A stretch of DNA of 64,000 nt. Source: Epiperipatus broadwayi. Taxonomy: Eukaryota; Onychophora; Udeonychophora; Euonychophora; Peripatidae. The notes below the pieces were generated by a model that ran no database searches, had not been told where the DNA came from, and worked only from the letters and a program-made list of their open reading frames with translations. The position numbers and the translations under genes are program-made. Location: NCBI GenBank assembly GCA_028023455.1, contig JAQFVV010000056.1:928001-992000 (forward strand). Direction: 5' to 3'. The stretch's first letter is position 1. Each line of letters begins with the position of its first letter. Positions 12,601 to 24,085 of this stretch are shown here, in pieces.

Positions 12601-12996
12601 ACTAATCACTTTCTCTTTTACAAACGTGGTCACAACATACACCCTACTTGCAGCATTTGCATGAACGGCGATGAGACATTGGAACACCTTTTCTCACAAT
12701 GTATGGGATTCGGAGTGATCCGAGAAATCATACTCTCCAACACCAAGATAGATTTCCAACTGATCTCATCTCTGAAAGATAATATCAATACTAAAACCTA
12801 TCCAATAAAACGTCTCTCAGTGTTTTTGAACTATGCCATATGGGTTACACGTTGTAAACTAATCATGGAACACCCACAACCTAATATAAAACAGGTTTTT
12901 TCCAAAACAATGACTAAAATCCAGAAGAGAGACCAACTCCTGGCATCGTCGAAAACATTTGAAGACACTTGGACATTATACAATATGCCAAACTAA
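9672..12996 (+). pseudogene. LINE ORF2: AP endonuclease plus reverse transcriptase, frameshifted
   Basis: The endonuclease begins MNYKIAGINVRGLNSLARA, with the conserved Asn of the first motif. It continues with GETK (catalytic Glu), IYTSNN, LGDFNTTYG (at 10203-10235), TLIDLLYYS and the C-terminal SDH. The reverse transcriptase has motif A LDIATAFDSV (about 11450-11480), motif B LPQDSPLSALCF (normally PQGSPLS, so Gly is replaced by Asp), motif C AYMDD (about 11750) and FNPSKS. The C-terminal zinc knuckle is CSICMNGDETLEHLFSQC near 12650-12705. Frames change at about 10065 and 10579, between 11114 and 11147, and near 12220. The ATG at 9672 overlaps the ORF1 stop. In a working copy it would nick the target and prime reverse transcription; this copy cannot. 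Confidence 0.85.
10086..10315 (+). repeat. 115-bp tandem duplication inside the endonuclease domain
   Basis: The block 10086-10200 is repeated at 10201-10315 with only a few substitutions (for example GGTCGC against GGTTGC). It covers the GDFN motif. A 115-base unit is not a multiple of three, so the duplication itself breaks the frame. Confidence 0.9.
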
Positions 12997-13192
12997 CAAC
13001 AAGGCAAAAGGGGGGGGGGGCTAACAATCAGATAACAAATATGTGAAAGATCTAATGTTCACACCATATTGGACAACATAGACTCGTCAGAACCCAAATG
13101 GAAATAACAAGATAGTTAGAACAACAATGTAAACCCCAATTGTATGATTACACATCACTATATACATTAGAATAATAAATTATTATTGAAAC

Positions 13193-13209
13193 TAGAATGT
13201 ATTTTGTTC
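13193..13209 (+). repeat. right target-site duplication of the Tx1-like LINE
   Basis: Exact copy of the 17-base word at 7025-7041, immediately after the element's 3' end. Confidence 0.85.
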
Positions 13210-14580
13210 TACTTGACTGATTTTATACCATGGGAGGAGGTGTCTTTTTCATGTGATAAAAACATTTAAATACTTAACAAAATAAATTATTTTACTTGTA
13301 AATATAGTTATATTAAAATTGCACAAATTGGGTACTTATAATATATTAATAATTACTTATATATTATAAATATGAATTTGAATCAATATTTGAGAAAACA
13401 AAATAAAATACATATAATTATTGCAAAAACATAGATTTTTTTTTCTTCAATACTTTATTGTGAATCTGTTAAAAATAACATTGTCATAATTTAATTTTTT
13501 TTTTGTGACTACTGATTCAATATATAAAAATGCTAATGGAGAGGTAAACAACAGAACTAAAAAATCGGCATTACTGCATAATCAGTGCTTCTAGAATTTT
13601 ATTATTTAGTATATGATATTCTTTTTAGGACCTACAAATTATATAGTATTTTGAAGGAAAAAAAAGGAAACGTAGTTTAATTTAGCATGTGATAAAAGGT
13701 GTTATGTGAGATCCTGTGTGGGCACACTGTAACAAAGCTAGAGGTGCTGAAATTTAACTTTCACAAAGGTGCTTCTTACCCATGTGGTGGCCCTGCAGAT
13801 AATATAGATAGATGAAAACCACTCTCTAGTTCACCATAATTTTTTTTTAAAGAAAAGTTGTTACTTTTTACTTTATACAACTATTTCAGCTATTTATTTA
13901 ATTAAACTTGAAGTTAATATTAATTCTTTTACTGAAACCTAGGTTGTTGTTTTTTTTTTTTTAATAGCTAGCATCTTATGTATTCTAATTTTAGCTAATA
14001 AGTTTTCTGATAAACCTATGACTGCTACACATCTCATTAATATATTATTGTTTTAAACTGCAACCATAACAATAAAAAAATAGTTTATTATATAGTATTT
14101 TCAATTACTAGCAGAATTTATAATGTTATTAATATTTTTAATAAACTAAATGATCATATTTAGAATAATAAAATGATTCATTTTGTTCATAAGTTAATTA
14201 TAACTGTTAGGAAAAAAAATTGTGAAGTTAGATTTAATTATAATAATTAATAAGTAAACTTTAGCAAGTAACTCATAATTATAAGAGATTGTAATCGTTT
14301 AACATGCCTGATGCTACATATTTTATTATCTATCAGTAGTAATATGTTAATGCATATATACAAACACAACATGTTATTATTGTCTATTAAGCTTTTTTTT
14401 ATTATTTTTTAAATTCTAACAATAAACATCTGAATTATGAAAAAGATTGCTAAAATAAATTGCTTTAGACAAAGTAAACAGTGGCAAATTATTACTGATA
14501 GTAAATAAGTGTTACTGCTTGGTCATAGTAAACCATTTCCTAGAAACTAATTTTTTAATTAACCATATATAATAAGATTA
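13210..14580. other. AT-rich DNA, nothing recognised
   Basis: Highly AT-rich with poly-T tracts. A short GC-richer patch at about 13690-13810 (TGTGTGGGCACACTG, then GTGGTGGCCCTGCAGAT) may be an old repeat. No gene is seen. Confidence 0.3.
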
Positions 14581-14589
14581 CTTGTTGTA

Positions 14590-15062
14590 TTTTGCAGATA
14601 TATGGATATTTGTGAAACAATTTTTTGCATGAATTGTAGGGCTATTTTACTGAAGATAAGTTTAGTCAAAGGTATTGCAGTCCTGAGGCTAAAACATTTT
14701 TCACTAGAACCTAATAATAACTTTTTTGGCTCGAGTTTAATTAAAAAGGAGTTCTTCTATATCTTACTGCAGTTGTAATATGGATTTAAACTCAGACACA
14801 ACTATGATGGCTTAACATTCTATAAATATTAATTGATCTCTTTCAGAGAACTCAATATTCTAGATTAAATATTTCATGGATTTATTATAATATAAACAAA
14901 GTAGAATGTGGATATATTTACATGTAATAACCAGAGATATGTTTAACCAGTGATGCTGTTAAGAAATGTACCATTTACTATTGATAGTCCTAAGACTAAA
15001 TTATCTTGCTCTAGTGTCCAAGAATAACTTTATTTGTCTTGAGTTTACTTAATGATAGATTT
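14590..15062 (+). repeat. degenerate local duplication with a long open stretch
   Basis: A segment at about 14675-14755 (CAGTCCTGAGGCTAAAAC ... GGCTCGAGTTTAATTAA) is repeated at about 14985-15060 (TAGTCCTAAGACTAAATT ... GTCTTGAGTTTACTTAA). From an acceptor-like TATTTTGCAG at about 14597, one frame stays open for about 60 codons with Cys pairs early on (MDICETIFCMNC). Because part of the open stretch lies in the duplicated segment and no donor is clear, I prefer repeat to gene. Confidence 0.35.
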
Positions 15063-17574
15063 TTTATTTTGAGTTTAAGATTTCATAAATTGTTATTGTT
15101 ATTAGTAAATTCTAATCTCAGTTTCCATTCTTGGATGTGTGCAATTATTATTATAAATGTAATATGATTGTTGTTCAGCTAGAGATGAGAAATTCTAATG
15201 GGGAAGAAATTTGGTGTAATGTAAAGGGGTTAAGAAATAGTTCTGTAAAGGTAGTCTTTTAGTTAAGGAGATGGTATCCATTTGAAATAATTTTAGTCAA
15301 ATTTATATAAAATTTTCATTATCAGATGGTATTTTAGCTGACCAAGATGGAAAGAGTTTACAGACGAATTATGAATTCTGGAATTGTAATCAACATTCTC
15401 AAAGGATTTAAATATAATATACTTGCAAGTGAAATTGTACCTGATTTCATCATCATTTTTTATTAATATATGCATGGGTTAATCATGCTTTATAAAATAG
15501 AAATGATTGCAGTGATCCCAATCTCTTTTCACTGCAGTATAAGAAATAATACTGAACTATATATAACTGTAATCTATCAGAAATGCAATTTAAAGAAAAC
15601 AAGAATCTATAATAAAGTAAGTCAAGCTCCAGCTGAAAAGTCAGAATACTTCTCTTTTCTATATATAAATATTTTAAATGTAATCACTATCTTCAAACTA
15701 TCAGAAGTTTAAAATGTATTATATATTGGCCTTCTTGATTGGCTACAACAACATAATGCAGAGATATGGTTTATATATATATAATGGGATTTATCTATCC
15801 ATATAGAGCTATAAATGAGAAGAAATTATCTGATTTATATATTTGCATTTATGTAATAATTGCAATTCAGAGTTATAAGATATATTGAAGTCAAATGGCT
15901 TCCTATATATTTACATATTATTCAGCCCATTCATTGTAATATGTTTATCTGGGATTTAAACTTAAACAAGTCAGCATTTCTGCTTGTTTTTAATATATAT
16001 GCATAATAATAATGAAAGAAAAATTAAGGAGGTAATTTTAATAAATAGAAATAAAATGAATATAATTAATAGACAAGCTGCTAACTTTAAAATTTGGGAT
16101 TCATGGGATTTGAATTGATGATGTTTGCTTCTGTTATGTTTCGAATTTAATGATAGTTGAGGAGAATTTAGGAATTAACCAAAAGTACTTCTGCAAATTT
16201 AAAGACTGTATATTATTAGACTTTCAATCTTTATTGTACATGCTATATGGAATGTCAGATGTAAGCTATTGTTCACAGTGCCTGTCCCTGAACCAGTCAG
16301 TCTTTTCATGAACATTATTAGGAAAGTAAAAAACAGACTTCATCATTGCATCAAAATTCATGAATAGTGAAACGTGGAAGTTACTTAATATACCAGATCC
16401 ACCAAATCATTAGTGGCTAAGCAAAAGATGAATAATAGATTCATTTCGCATCAATGCTGATAGGTGAATAGAAAAGCTACATCAGTATACTATTATTTAT
16501 CAGAAGATAATCAATATACAAATGGTCTCAGACTGTTGATGATGTGTAAAACATTTTTTTTTTCTGTCTGTTATAAGTATGTAAACATTTTTCATAAATA
16601 AAAGCTTTTGAGATTAACAATTTAGAACTGTACTTATTCATTGGTGTTCAACTTACGTTTTTTTTTTTTTTTTTATAAAATTAACAAATCATATAACAAT
16701 AATTTTTTACTAAGTATAACCATTAATTGATACATAATTTATTTCTTTAATATTCATAGTGAAGCAGTCAATCTTAGCCCAAGATTGAGCTTCATGGTTC
16801 TATCTACTAATCTAAATCCAAACCTTATGCCCCACCCCACTCCTTTAGTTATGTATATATGTTTCATGTATACATATCTGAGAAGTGCGCCTAAAAATTA
16901 TAAATTTTAGCTTTTCAATATTTTTTTTTATTATTATTATTTTTTTCCTCACATTAAAATACCTAGGTGTGGCTCAAATATATATATATATATATTACAG
17001 GAGCAAACATACTAACAAAATATTAATTTTATAAATATTGTATTATACGTCATTTATAAAACTTTTTCTTTTTAATTTTTTTTTTTTTATTAAACTGTAT
17101 ATTTTTATAAAATGGAAGATACAACCATTAATTGTCCAAAGATAATTAAGGGGGGGGGGATATAATATTGTTTTAATTACTGTTAAGCTAAGATTAATAG
17201 CTAAGGTGAAGCTATAAGTTTGTTATTAGTGAGCCTCTATTTATGGACTTAGCGCTTTCGGAAAGGAATTTTAATCAAAGTTTTTACTGAAAATAAAACA
17301 GAGAATAAGACTAATGGATTGTGCTTTTGTTATAAACATTTTTGTCAAATCTATTTCCAATCTGGAAATAGATTTGAGTATATTTTTAGAACATTATCTA
17401 ATGATTGCATCTTCAAGAACAATGGATGAAGAAAATGTAAGATTTTGTTACATCGAAGATTACAGTTTGAGCTAGAAATAAAAATTAAAAGCATTCCACA
17501 AATACCTGAGCTAGATATAAAATGGGCTGATTTTAAACACCATAGTTTAGTTACTATTGAAAAAACTGTGGTTA
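15063..17574. other. AT-rich DNA, nothing recognised
   Basis: No repeat, RNA or gene is recognised. The stretch includes poly-T runs (16655-16675, 17080-17090) and a G-run at 17150. Just before the hAT-type element there is an open frame from 17445, but it reads through the element end and has no known domain. Confidence 0.3.
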
Positions 17575-17582
17575 ACATACTC

Positions 17583-17979
17583 CAGGGGTCCCCAACTTAT
17601 GCCTGCGGGCATCATAGTGTCTGCAGACCATTTTACGTATGCTTGCCACTATCCAAACACGATAAAAAATTATTTATCTGATACAAATAAATTTAATTTT
17701 TAAAATTTCTTATAAATTATTATATTATATTGTAATCAAATTGTAGGGCATACTATACTTTTACAGTGTAAAAATATAAACATTAATTATATGTTAAAAC
17801 TTTATTTTTGAAATAAATATTTTTTTGTACATTATGTGTATTATTAACAATATCCAATTATACATTTACATTGAAAAAATAAATGGCGCCCGCCACTTGG
17901 TTGAAAAAATAAATGGTGCCTGCCACCTGCCCGGTATTATAGAATGTGCTCTTAAGTGCAAAAAGGTTGGGGACCCCTG
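17583..17979. mobile_element. hAT-type MITE
   Basis: The 397-base element has terminal inverted repeats beginning CAGGGGTCCCCAAC and ending GTTGGGGACCCCTG. This is the end sequence typical of hAT transposons. It is flanked by an 8-base duplication, ACATACTC at 17575-17582 and ATATACTC at 17980-17987 (7 of 8 match), which is the hAT target length. An internal 29- to 30-base tandem duplication (AAAAAATAAATGGCGCCCGC / AAAAAATAAATGGTGCCTGC) lies near 17875-17935. It has no transposase, so it depended on an autonomous hAT elsewhere. Confidence 0.85.
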
Positions 17980-17987
17980 ATATACTC

Positions 17988-20900
17988 CATGCTGGGGTGA
18001 AATTTAAAATTATGATAGAGTAGAAAGCCAATTACCCTACTCGACTCTTGTAGGGTCATCTTCTGCAGCCATACCATCCTGCTACCCTAGAATGAAGGAA
18101 AAGTCTAACCTGAGAACTTTGAAGTGCTGAGTAGAAGCTTGCTGTCACATAAGAACTCACATGAATCCTTGAACTGCTGTGCATGAGCTGGGCTTTTTAA
18201 AATGGACGCTAAGAAATATGCAAGGTAACTCACTATTTTCCTGTCGCAACCTGAAAGTAAAGCTAGTCTATTATCAAGAGCTCTCTTAACAATTTACTCA
18301 ACTTTATCTCAGTCTAATATGTAAATGTAACTGCTCTCAAATATTTGATAAATCTAATTCTATCTCATATGCTCTAACTTGCTTTAATTTTGGTGCGGTC
18401 TATTATTTATATGTATTTATTACTTAATTTGCCAATCTCAAACAACCTGACAAGCTGAATTTCTCAAAATCTTTCCTTTCCTCCTTTTAGTTAAACCTCC
18501 ATGAATTAAGATTATTACTGTCCCCTTGAAGCATAATATATGATTAATTAAGACCCTCACCAGATTGTTTTTATGAGTCAACATTTTCTGTTGTTTTTAT
18601 TATAAAAATTGTTATTAATTCAACTCCAAATAGAATGAAGTAATTCTACACGGGGTAAATCCATCACTCAAGCTAATTAGCACTTTGAAATTTTTTAAAA
18701 TGTTATTTATTTAAATTCTGAAAGGGTACAACTGCTAGTTTATTTTTATTTTTCATACTCTTAAAATATCAAATATTTAAATATTCTAGTTATTATCAAA
18801 ATCCACAAAGATGGGATTGAATTATTTTAAATAGCAGAAAAGGAGGGGGTAAAATCTTAATGTATTTTTTTTTTATTAAAAGAAATCTTTATATATATTA
18901 TAGTGGCATAGCATATTGTTTGTATAAATTATGGCATTAAAACAAGGAGTCATTTATTTTAAAGCAGTAAATCCTATTCATTGTTATTAGTGACATTTAT
19001 CTATACTGTGTTTCTGACATTCGGCTTATTTTTGTGATTATATATACGTGTTCCAATCTGGGTTTTGCGACAAGATTGAACCCATGGATTTCTCCTCATG
19101 TCCTGTCATGCAGATAGTTGAGTTTCCCGGGATCTTCTCCTTATAAAAAGGGCCTCTGCACAGCGGTGATTCCGGATCCATGCTATGCCTAATGACATTT
19201 CTCTAAGCACTGCCCTAAGAAGAGGGTCTTAGATTTCATTGTTCATTGAGAAGCATGACCTTACCTTGATTTCTTCACCATTATGTCAGTACCGCCACTT
19301 CTAAGATTATTATTTCTTTTGCTTCATGACCCAGTTTTGATGTCATAATATTAAAATTGTGCTCTGCTCAAAAATATACATAAATTCTGAATATCACTAG
19401 TTTTATTAATAAAAAAATGTTATTTCAGTCTTATTATACAATCCCACTGTTGTAATTTATTATTTCCGTATTTAAGAGTATCTGCCTTGGGGAAAATCAA
19501 GTGTTTTATCTTTTAAATGTTAATTAAAAGAATCTTCAATAAATATTTTGTCATATAATCAAATATAATTTTTCAAATATATTTTGTTTATTTTCACTAC
19601 CGCAATGATATGAAAATAGTTTTTTTTTATATATATGTAATGAATCCTGTAATGCTCCCCAAAATAATATGTTAGTCACAGCATTTCAGAACCATGAACC
19701 AAAGCGTTAATAGCAATATTATGTAATTTTTTAAATAATTGATTGGCATCTTAATACCATACCCACCAACAATGTGTGTTAATGTATATATACTATTTAG
19801 TTGATAAAAGAGCATATGAAAATTATCAGCATGAATCTCAATATGTAAGTATCTACTGTTTGATAGACCACTTATTCACGCACACATTAATGTATATAAT
19901 TAATTCATTATATTAAACTTTTTTTTTAATTTAATTTGTTTGAGCCATTCAAATTCCCTTTTCTCCATTTCCACACATACAGCCATGCATATATCTATTT
20001 TAGTTCAGTTATAATGTAGTTAATATTTGTCTCATTGTCTTCTTTGCTCTGCTAGTGGGCCAGATTTTAGAATAAATTCTCGTGTGGGGCTTAGGGAGTG
20101 TGCTCGAATCCAAATTGGTCCCTGACCTAAATCTCGGGTTTGACTGGGTTTAAAGTACATTTTTTGAATTCCATCTCATGTTAGATGGATCAACATGTTT
20201 TGATCAGTACAATAGATAGTGTCACATTTGCTGTACCATTAATCCTGACTTCAATAAACTTAAATGTAATTCTAAGCATGTATGAATTCATAAATATAAC
20301 ATTTTTTGACTCGCATGTCTCCTAGTCCTTACATATAGATATGCTCTATATGGGATAGACATCTACATTATCTTTATTACAATAATATTAGTGAATAGTC
20401 TTTTTTAGATCCTATTCCCTAAACATAACTACTTATATAATAATAACTATCAAGGGACGGCCTTGTGGCCTGAACCCTAACTGAATAAACCTTCTATACA
20501 ATCATTATAAAGAGTGGCTCTTATTTTGTCCTATACCTAAAATAATACAATTTAAACAACAATGTCTTGCTCTGAAATCGATCCCTCACTCATCAAACTT
20601 ATGGGGATGTGTTCTCCTGTATGGATATGAACATATGTAAATTATTAAACATTGAACAAAGAACTGCATATATATAAATCCATCTACATAAAAGTCCAAT
20701 TTTCAGTAATCAAATGTAGTTTTAACTATGGACAAATGAAAACTAATGGAAATAATTACACCGTTAATTACAGTTATTTGTGATTTAGATATTTATGTGT
20801 ATACATCATATTTATATGGTTATCATTATTTATTTACTTTTCCTTTTATTAATAACTTATAAAAATTCATAAGCTTAACATACATATAAACATGTTCTTC

Positions 20901-21029
20901 CATAAAAACATAATTTAACAAATAAAGGTTATTACAAATTCATTTCTTTTTTTTAATTGGCAAGTTTCTTTTAAAATAATACCAGATAACAAGCTGTGTT
21001 TACGAATCCAAAGTATTTAAAATAAAATA
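17988..21029. other. AT-rich DNA with unnamed GC-richer patches
   Basis: Mostly featureless. GC-richer patches at about 18010-18260, 19060-19330 and 20045-20160 look like old inserted repeats. The middle one contains TTATAAAAAGGGCC, which resembles a TATA box but has no gene after it. The last one has CTCGAATCC- and TCGGGTTTGA-like words that could be tRNA-derived. None has a recognisable reading frame. Confidence 0.3.
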
Positions 21030-21650
21030 CATATAAAAAAAGAAATAGTCATATATCACATGATCCCACTTTTTTTTTTAAACTTGTAAAATATAAACAT
21101 AGAGCTTCCCTAATTGCTCAACAAGCTTTGTGATAAATGCTTAGCAAGAGAAAGCATTTAAAATATCTATTAGAAACCACACCCAAACAACAGACCAATG
21201 GTTTTGTGCCTTGGCACTCCTCAGTGAGGTGCTAGGGTAGTTTCAGATAGTAGATCTAAAAATACCAACCCAAAGCCAGCATTTATCTAAGAGTTAACCA
21301 TTGAGTAGAAAATATGATATTTTCAGACACTTAAATGTCTTCAAACTATCTAACTCAATAGTTATATGGGGCTGAGAGATCTTCAGCCAAACCATATATT
21401 ACTAGTCTTAGCAATATAATATCACTTAAGACTTAAAGCAAGGACTATAAATAGTCAGTAAAAATAAAAATAGAGTCATATATCACTTGACCCCGCTTTC
21501 TTTTTTTTTAAGCTTGTAAAATATAAACAAAGAGCTTTTCTAATTGCTCAACAAACTTTGTGACAAATGCTTAGCAAGAGAAAGCATTTAAAATATCTAT
21601 CAGAAACCACACCCAAACCCAGACCAATGATTTTGTGCTTTGGCACTCCT
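21030..21650 (+). repeat. local direct duplication, unit about 175 bp
   Basis: The block 21048-21221 (GTCATATATCAC ... TTGGCACTCCT) is repeated at 21475-21650 with roughly 90% identity. The shared run GACAAATGCTTAGCAAGAGA / GATAAATGCTTAGCAAGAGA is typical. About 250 bases of unrelated sequence separate the copies. The second copy ends exactly where the hairpin element at 21653 begins, whereas the first continues with CAGTGAGGTG. Confidence 0.85.
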
Positions 21651-21652
21651 AT

Positions 21653-21823
21653 ATTTCCATCATCTAATATTAAGTATTGAATGTCTTTAGAAAAATTTAA
21701 CTTTATTTAAATATTTCAATTACATTCAAACTGTGCCCTATTGTTAACAGTTGAATGTAATTGAAATATTAAAAGTTAAATTTTTCTACAGACATTCAGT
21801 ATTTAATATTAGATGATGGAAAT
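21653..21823. mobile_element. long hairpin element
   Basis: The left arm 21653-21729 and right arm 21751-21823 are nearly perfect inverted repeats (ATTTCCATCATCTAATATTA against TAATATTAGATGATGGAAAT). The loop is only about 20 bases (around GCCCTATTGTTAACAG). The stem is more than 70 base pairs with a few mismatches and a small bulge. It is either a foldback MITE inserted at the edge of the local duplication or a precursor-like hairpin RNA gene. I cannot tell which from sequence alone. Confidence 0.7.
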
Positions 21824-21939
21824 TGTCCAGTATATAAATGAAACATTGATTTGATGTTTTCTTGATGCTGTTGGATTTCTTTATGCAATAGATTAATCAG
21901 CATGGGAGGCAAGTCTTCATTTTGTTTTTGTGTCAATCA
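21824..21939. other. spacer between hairpin and Q/N-rich frame
   Basis: AT-rich, and on the minus strand it holds the stop of the Q/N-rich frame and its downstream sequence. No poly-A signal is convincing. Confidence 0.3.
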
Positions 21940-22738
21940 TTATTTCCTTTCATTTTGGCTATAATGTAAACTTTGCTCTATGTTTATTTGTATTTGTTTA
22001 TTTAGCTGTGAGATTATGGGTGGCACTTGGTATAGTACATCATATTCTTTTGATGCATCTAACTTTTGTTGTGAATCTTCAAGCTTATCCTCATATATTT
22101 GGATATTTAGTTTTAACAGTTCCTGTTTTCTTTCAGTTACTTTCAGTAATCTCAGTTTTTTATCATCCACTTGTGTTAGTCCAGCAGGTTCACCTTTTGA
22201 TATTTGTTCTTTTATTTGAATTGTTTTGTGTTCATTTTGTACATTTTTATATAATTGTTTTGGTTCAGATTCATTTAAAAGTTTATCACATGATTTTGGT
22301 TCATTTTCTGATATTAAAAGCAATTGTCTTTGATCATTGTTCATGATTTGATCCATTGTTTTTTCTTTAGTTTGTACTTGTTCATCATTTAATTTTTGCT
22401 TTAGTTTAAATGGTTTGCAAAAATTATCCATCTGTTTTTGATTAGCTTTATGATTATCAACTTTTGGTTTATTTTCTCCGGTTGCTTTTGATTATTTTTA
22501 TGATTATTTTTTTATAGATTGGCGAATTTGCTTTTGATTATGCTCCACTTGGTTTTGATTCACTTTTTGATTATTTTCTATTTTTGTTATTTGTTGCATT
22601 TGCTTTTGATTAACTTTTTTGCTTATTTTCTATAGTTTGATTTATTTGCTATATTAACTGTAGATTATGCTCTATCTTCAATTCCATTTGTCTAACTAAT
22701 GTTTTAATCATCTTATGATGATGTTGCAGTAGTGTCTT
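21940..22738 (-). pseudogene. decayed Q/N/K-rich coiled-coil protein, unrecognised
   Basis: An intact 163-codon frame (22431 to 21940) begins MDNFCKPFKLKQKLNDEQVQ and ends SLHYSQNERK. It is very rich in Gln, Lys, Glu and Asn and looks helical, for example LLKVTERKQELLKLNIQ. Upstream on the same strand the coding pattern continues with frameshifts to about 22738: KTLLQHHHKMIKTLVRQMEL, then repeats built on NQKQ (VNQKQMQQITKIENNQK, VNQNQVEHNQKQIRQ). The original protein was therefore at least 260 residues, with a degenerate internal repeat. No zinc finger or enzymatic motif is present. It could be the gag-like part of a retroelement or a captured host gene. It abuts an RTE-like reverse transcriptase fragment in the opposite orientation. 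Confidence 0.5.
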
Positions 22739-22754
22739 GCATTTCTATTTCTTT

Positions 22755-23655
22755 ATTAATGTCATTATGCTTTATTTTTTGTATGAATTGCTATCTGGGT
22801 GGATATTGTCCATATCTGAAGTCTCTAGGCTATCTTCTTCACAGCTAGTTTCAGAAGAATTAGAAGTAAATGGAGATTATTTAAATCATCTACATTTTGT
22901 GGTTGATGTGGTTGTTTTTGCAAATAGTGCTTCAGATCATCAGAAAATATTGCAAGAGTTGTCAGATTAAAATAAAAAAATTAAGACTCAACATAAATGC
23001 TAAAAAGATTAAAGTAATGTTTAAAGAGTTTTCTCAGTAAAGGAAAATGAATATTGATATTGATAAATTAGAAGAAGTTAACAAATAAATATACATTGGT
23101 CACATTATTAATACAGATTGAAAATAATGAATGAAATTAGTCATGGAATTAAACGTGAATGGGTGTGTTGTTGGTAGAAATAACTTAATATTAAAAGGAC
23201 ATATATCTACGTGTTTGAAAAGGAAGGCTTTTAATAAATGTGTTTTATCAATTGTTTCTTAAGAATCTGACACTTGAATACTTAACAGAAGAGCAATATA
23301 GAGACTTTAGATTACTCAACAAATTATTGGAATGAATATTAGGAGTAACAAGAAGAGATCAAAAATGAATTGCATGTGGATGAGAGAATAAACAGATGTT
23401 ACTGACATCTTTGAAAGAATTAAGAGATTGAAGTAGAGTTGAACTGGGCATATTGCTAGAAGAGATGATAATAAATGGACAATTGAAATCTTAAACTGGA
23501 TTCCAAGAGATTTAAAGGATTGAGATGAATGCTTAAAATAAGGAAGTTTGCTGGTGTAATATGGAGAAGAGAGGCTAGAAATTGGGGAAACTGGATTAAA
23601 CTTGGAGACACCTTCATCTTGCAGTGGATCAATGTATGTTTTAATTTTTTTTTAT
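22755..23655 (+). pseudogene. RTE-like LINE reverse transcriptase, 3' fragment
   Basis: Translation in shifting frames shows NGDYLNHLHFVVDVVVFAN, equivalent to the NG-x-LNHLRFADDIVLFA motif-C region, with the catalytic Asp-Asp replaced by Val-Asp. It continues with KILQELSD, then a stretch equivalent to LKINAKKTKVMF, then EEVNKxIYIGHII. The C-terminal region includes TRRDQK, KWTIEILNWIPRD and EARNWGNWIKLGDTFILQW, the distinctive tail of animal endonuclease/reverse transcriptase LINEs of this type. About six stops or frameshifts are present. The 5' part (endonuclease and RT motifs A-B) is missing. The exact clade (RTE or a relative) is inferred from the tail motif. Confidence 0.75.
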
Positions 23656-24085
23656 TTCTGAAGTTTTTTATTGATGAGTTCATTAGTCATTCAAATATTG
23701 CTTTGATAAAGATTGAATTACTTTAGTAATGCTTTAAAATTTTACTTTGAATGGAAGAATTTTTAAAATACATATAATTTCTTTCTTTTGGGCAATTGTT
23801 TATTTATATTTGGAAATTTTAATTACTTTATTGTGCAAGTCAATTTTTTTTATTACAAAATATTTATTGTTTGTGAATAGATTTTTTCAATGGTGTTTAG
23901 TATTTTACTTTTTTTTTTTTTTTAACAATTTGGAAACAATTTTCTCTGTCATGTGAATATCATGCTGGAAGTCAGTCTCTTTTTTGAGTCTTTTAACTAT
24001 ACAATTATTTTACATATAAAGTATTTCTATTTTTCTTATAAATCAGAAGCAGCTAACAAGCATTTTAGGATTATTTCAGTATGAT
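23656..24085. other. AT-rich DNA after the RTE fragment
   Basis: T-rich sequence that may include the 3' UTR of the RTE-like fragment. Nothing else is recognised. Confidence 0.3.

Larger units (their letters stand above)
7042..13192 (+). mobile_element. Tx1/L1-like LINE, nearly full length, inactive
   Basis: This 6.15-kb element has two consecutive open regions: an ORF1-type protein with CCHC zinc knuckles, then an ORF2 with apurinic-like endonuclease, reverse transcriptase and a C-terminal zinc knuckle. A perfect 17-base target-site duplication flanks it (7025-7041 and 13193-13209), which defines both ends. The 3' end is not poly-A but AATAATAAATTATTATTGAA followed by AC. Similar AATAAATTATTNTTGAAA-type ends occur in the two truncated copies at 24086 and 37925. 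The 5' UTR runs to about 7180. Several frameshifts and a 115-bp internal duplication make it non-autonomous, but the perfect duplication suggests a fairly recent insertion. Confidence 0.9.

Noticed and set aside
19130-19170. TATA box TTATAAAAAGGGCC as a core promoter
   Set aside because: No open frame, donor site or other promoter word follows within a reasonable distance.
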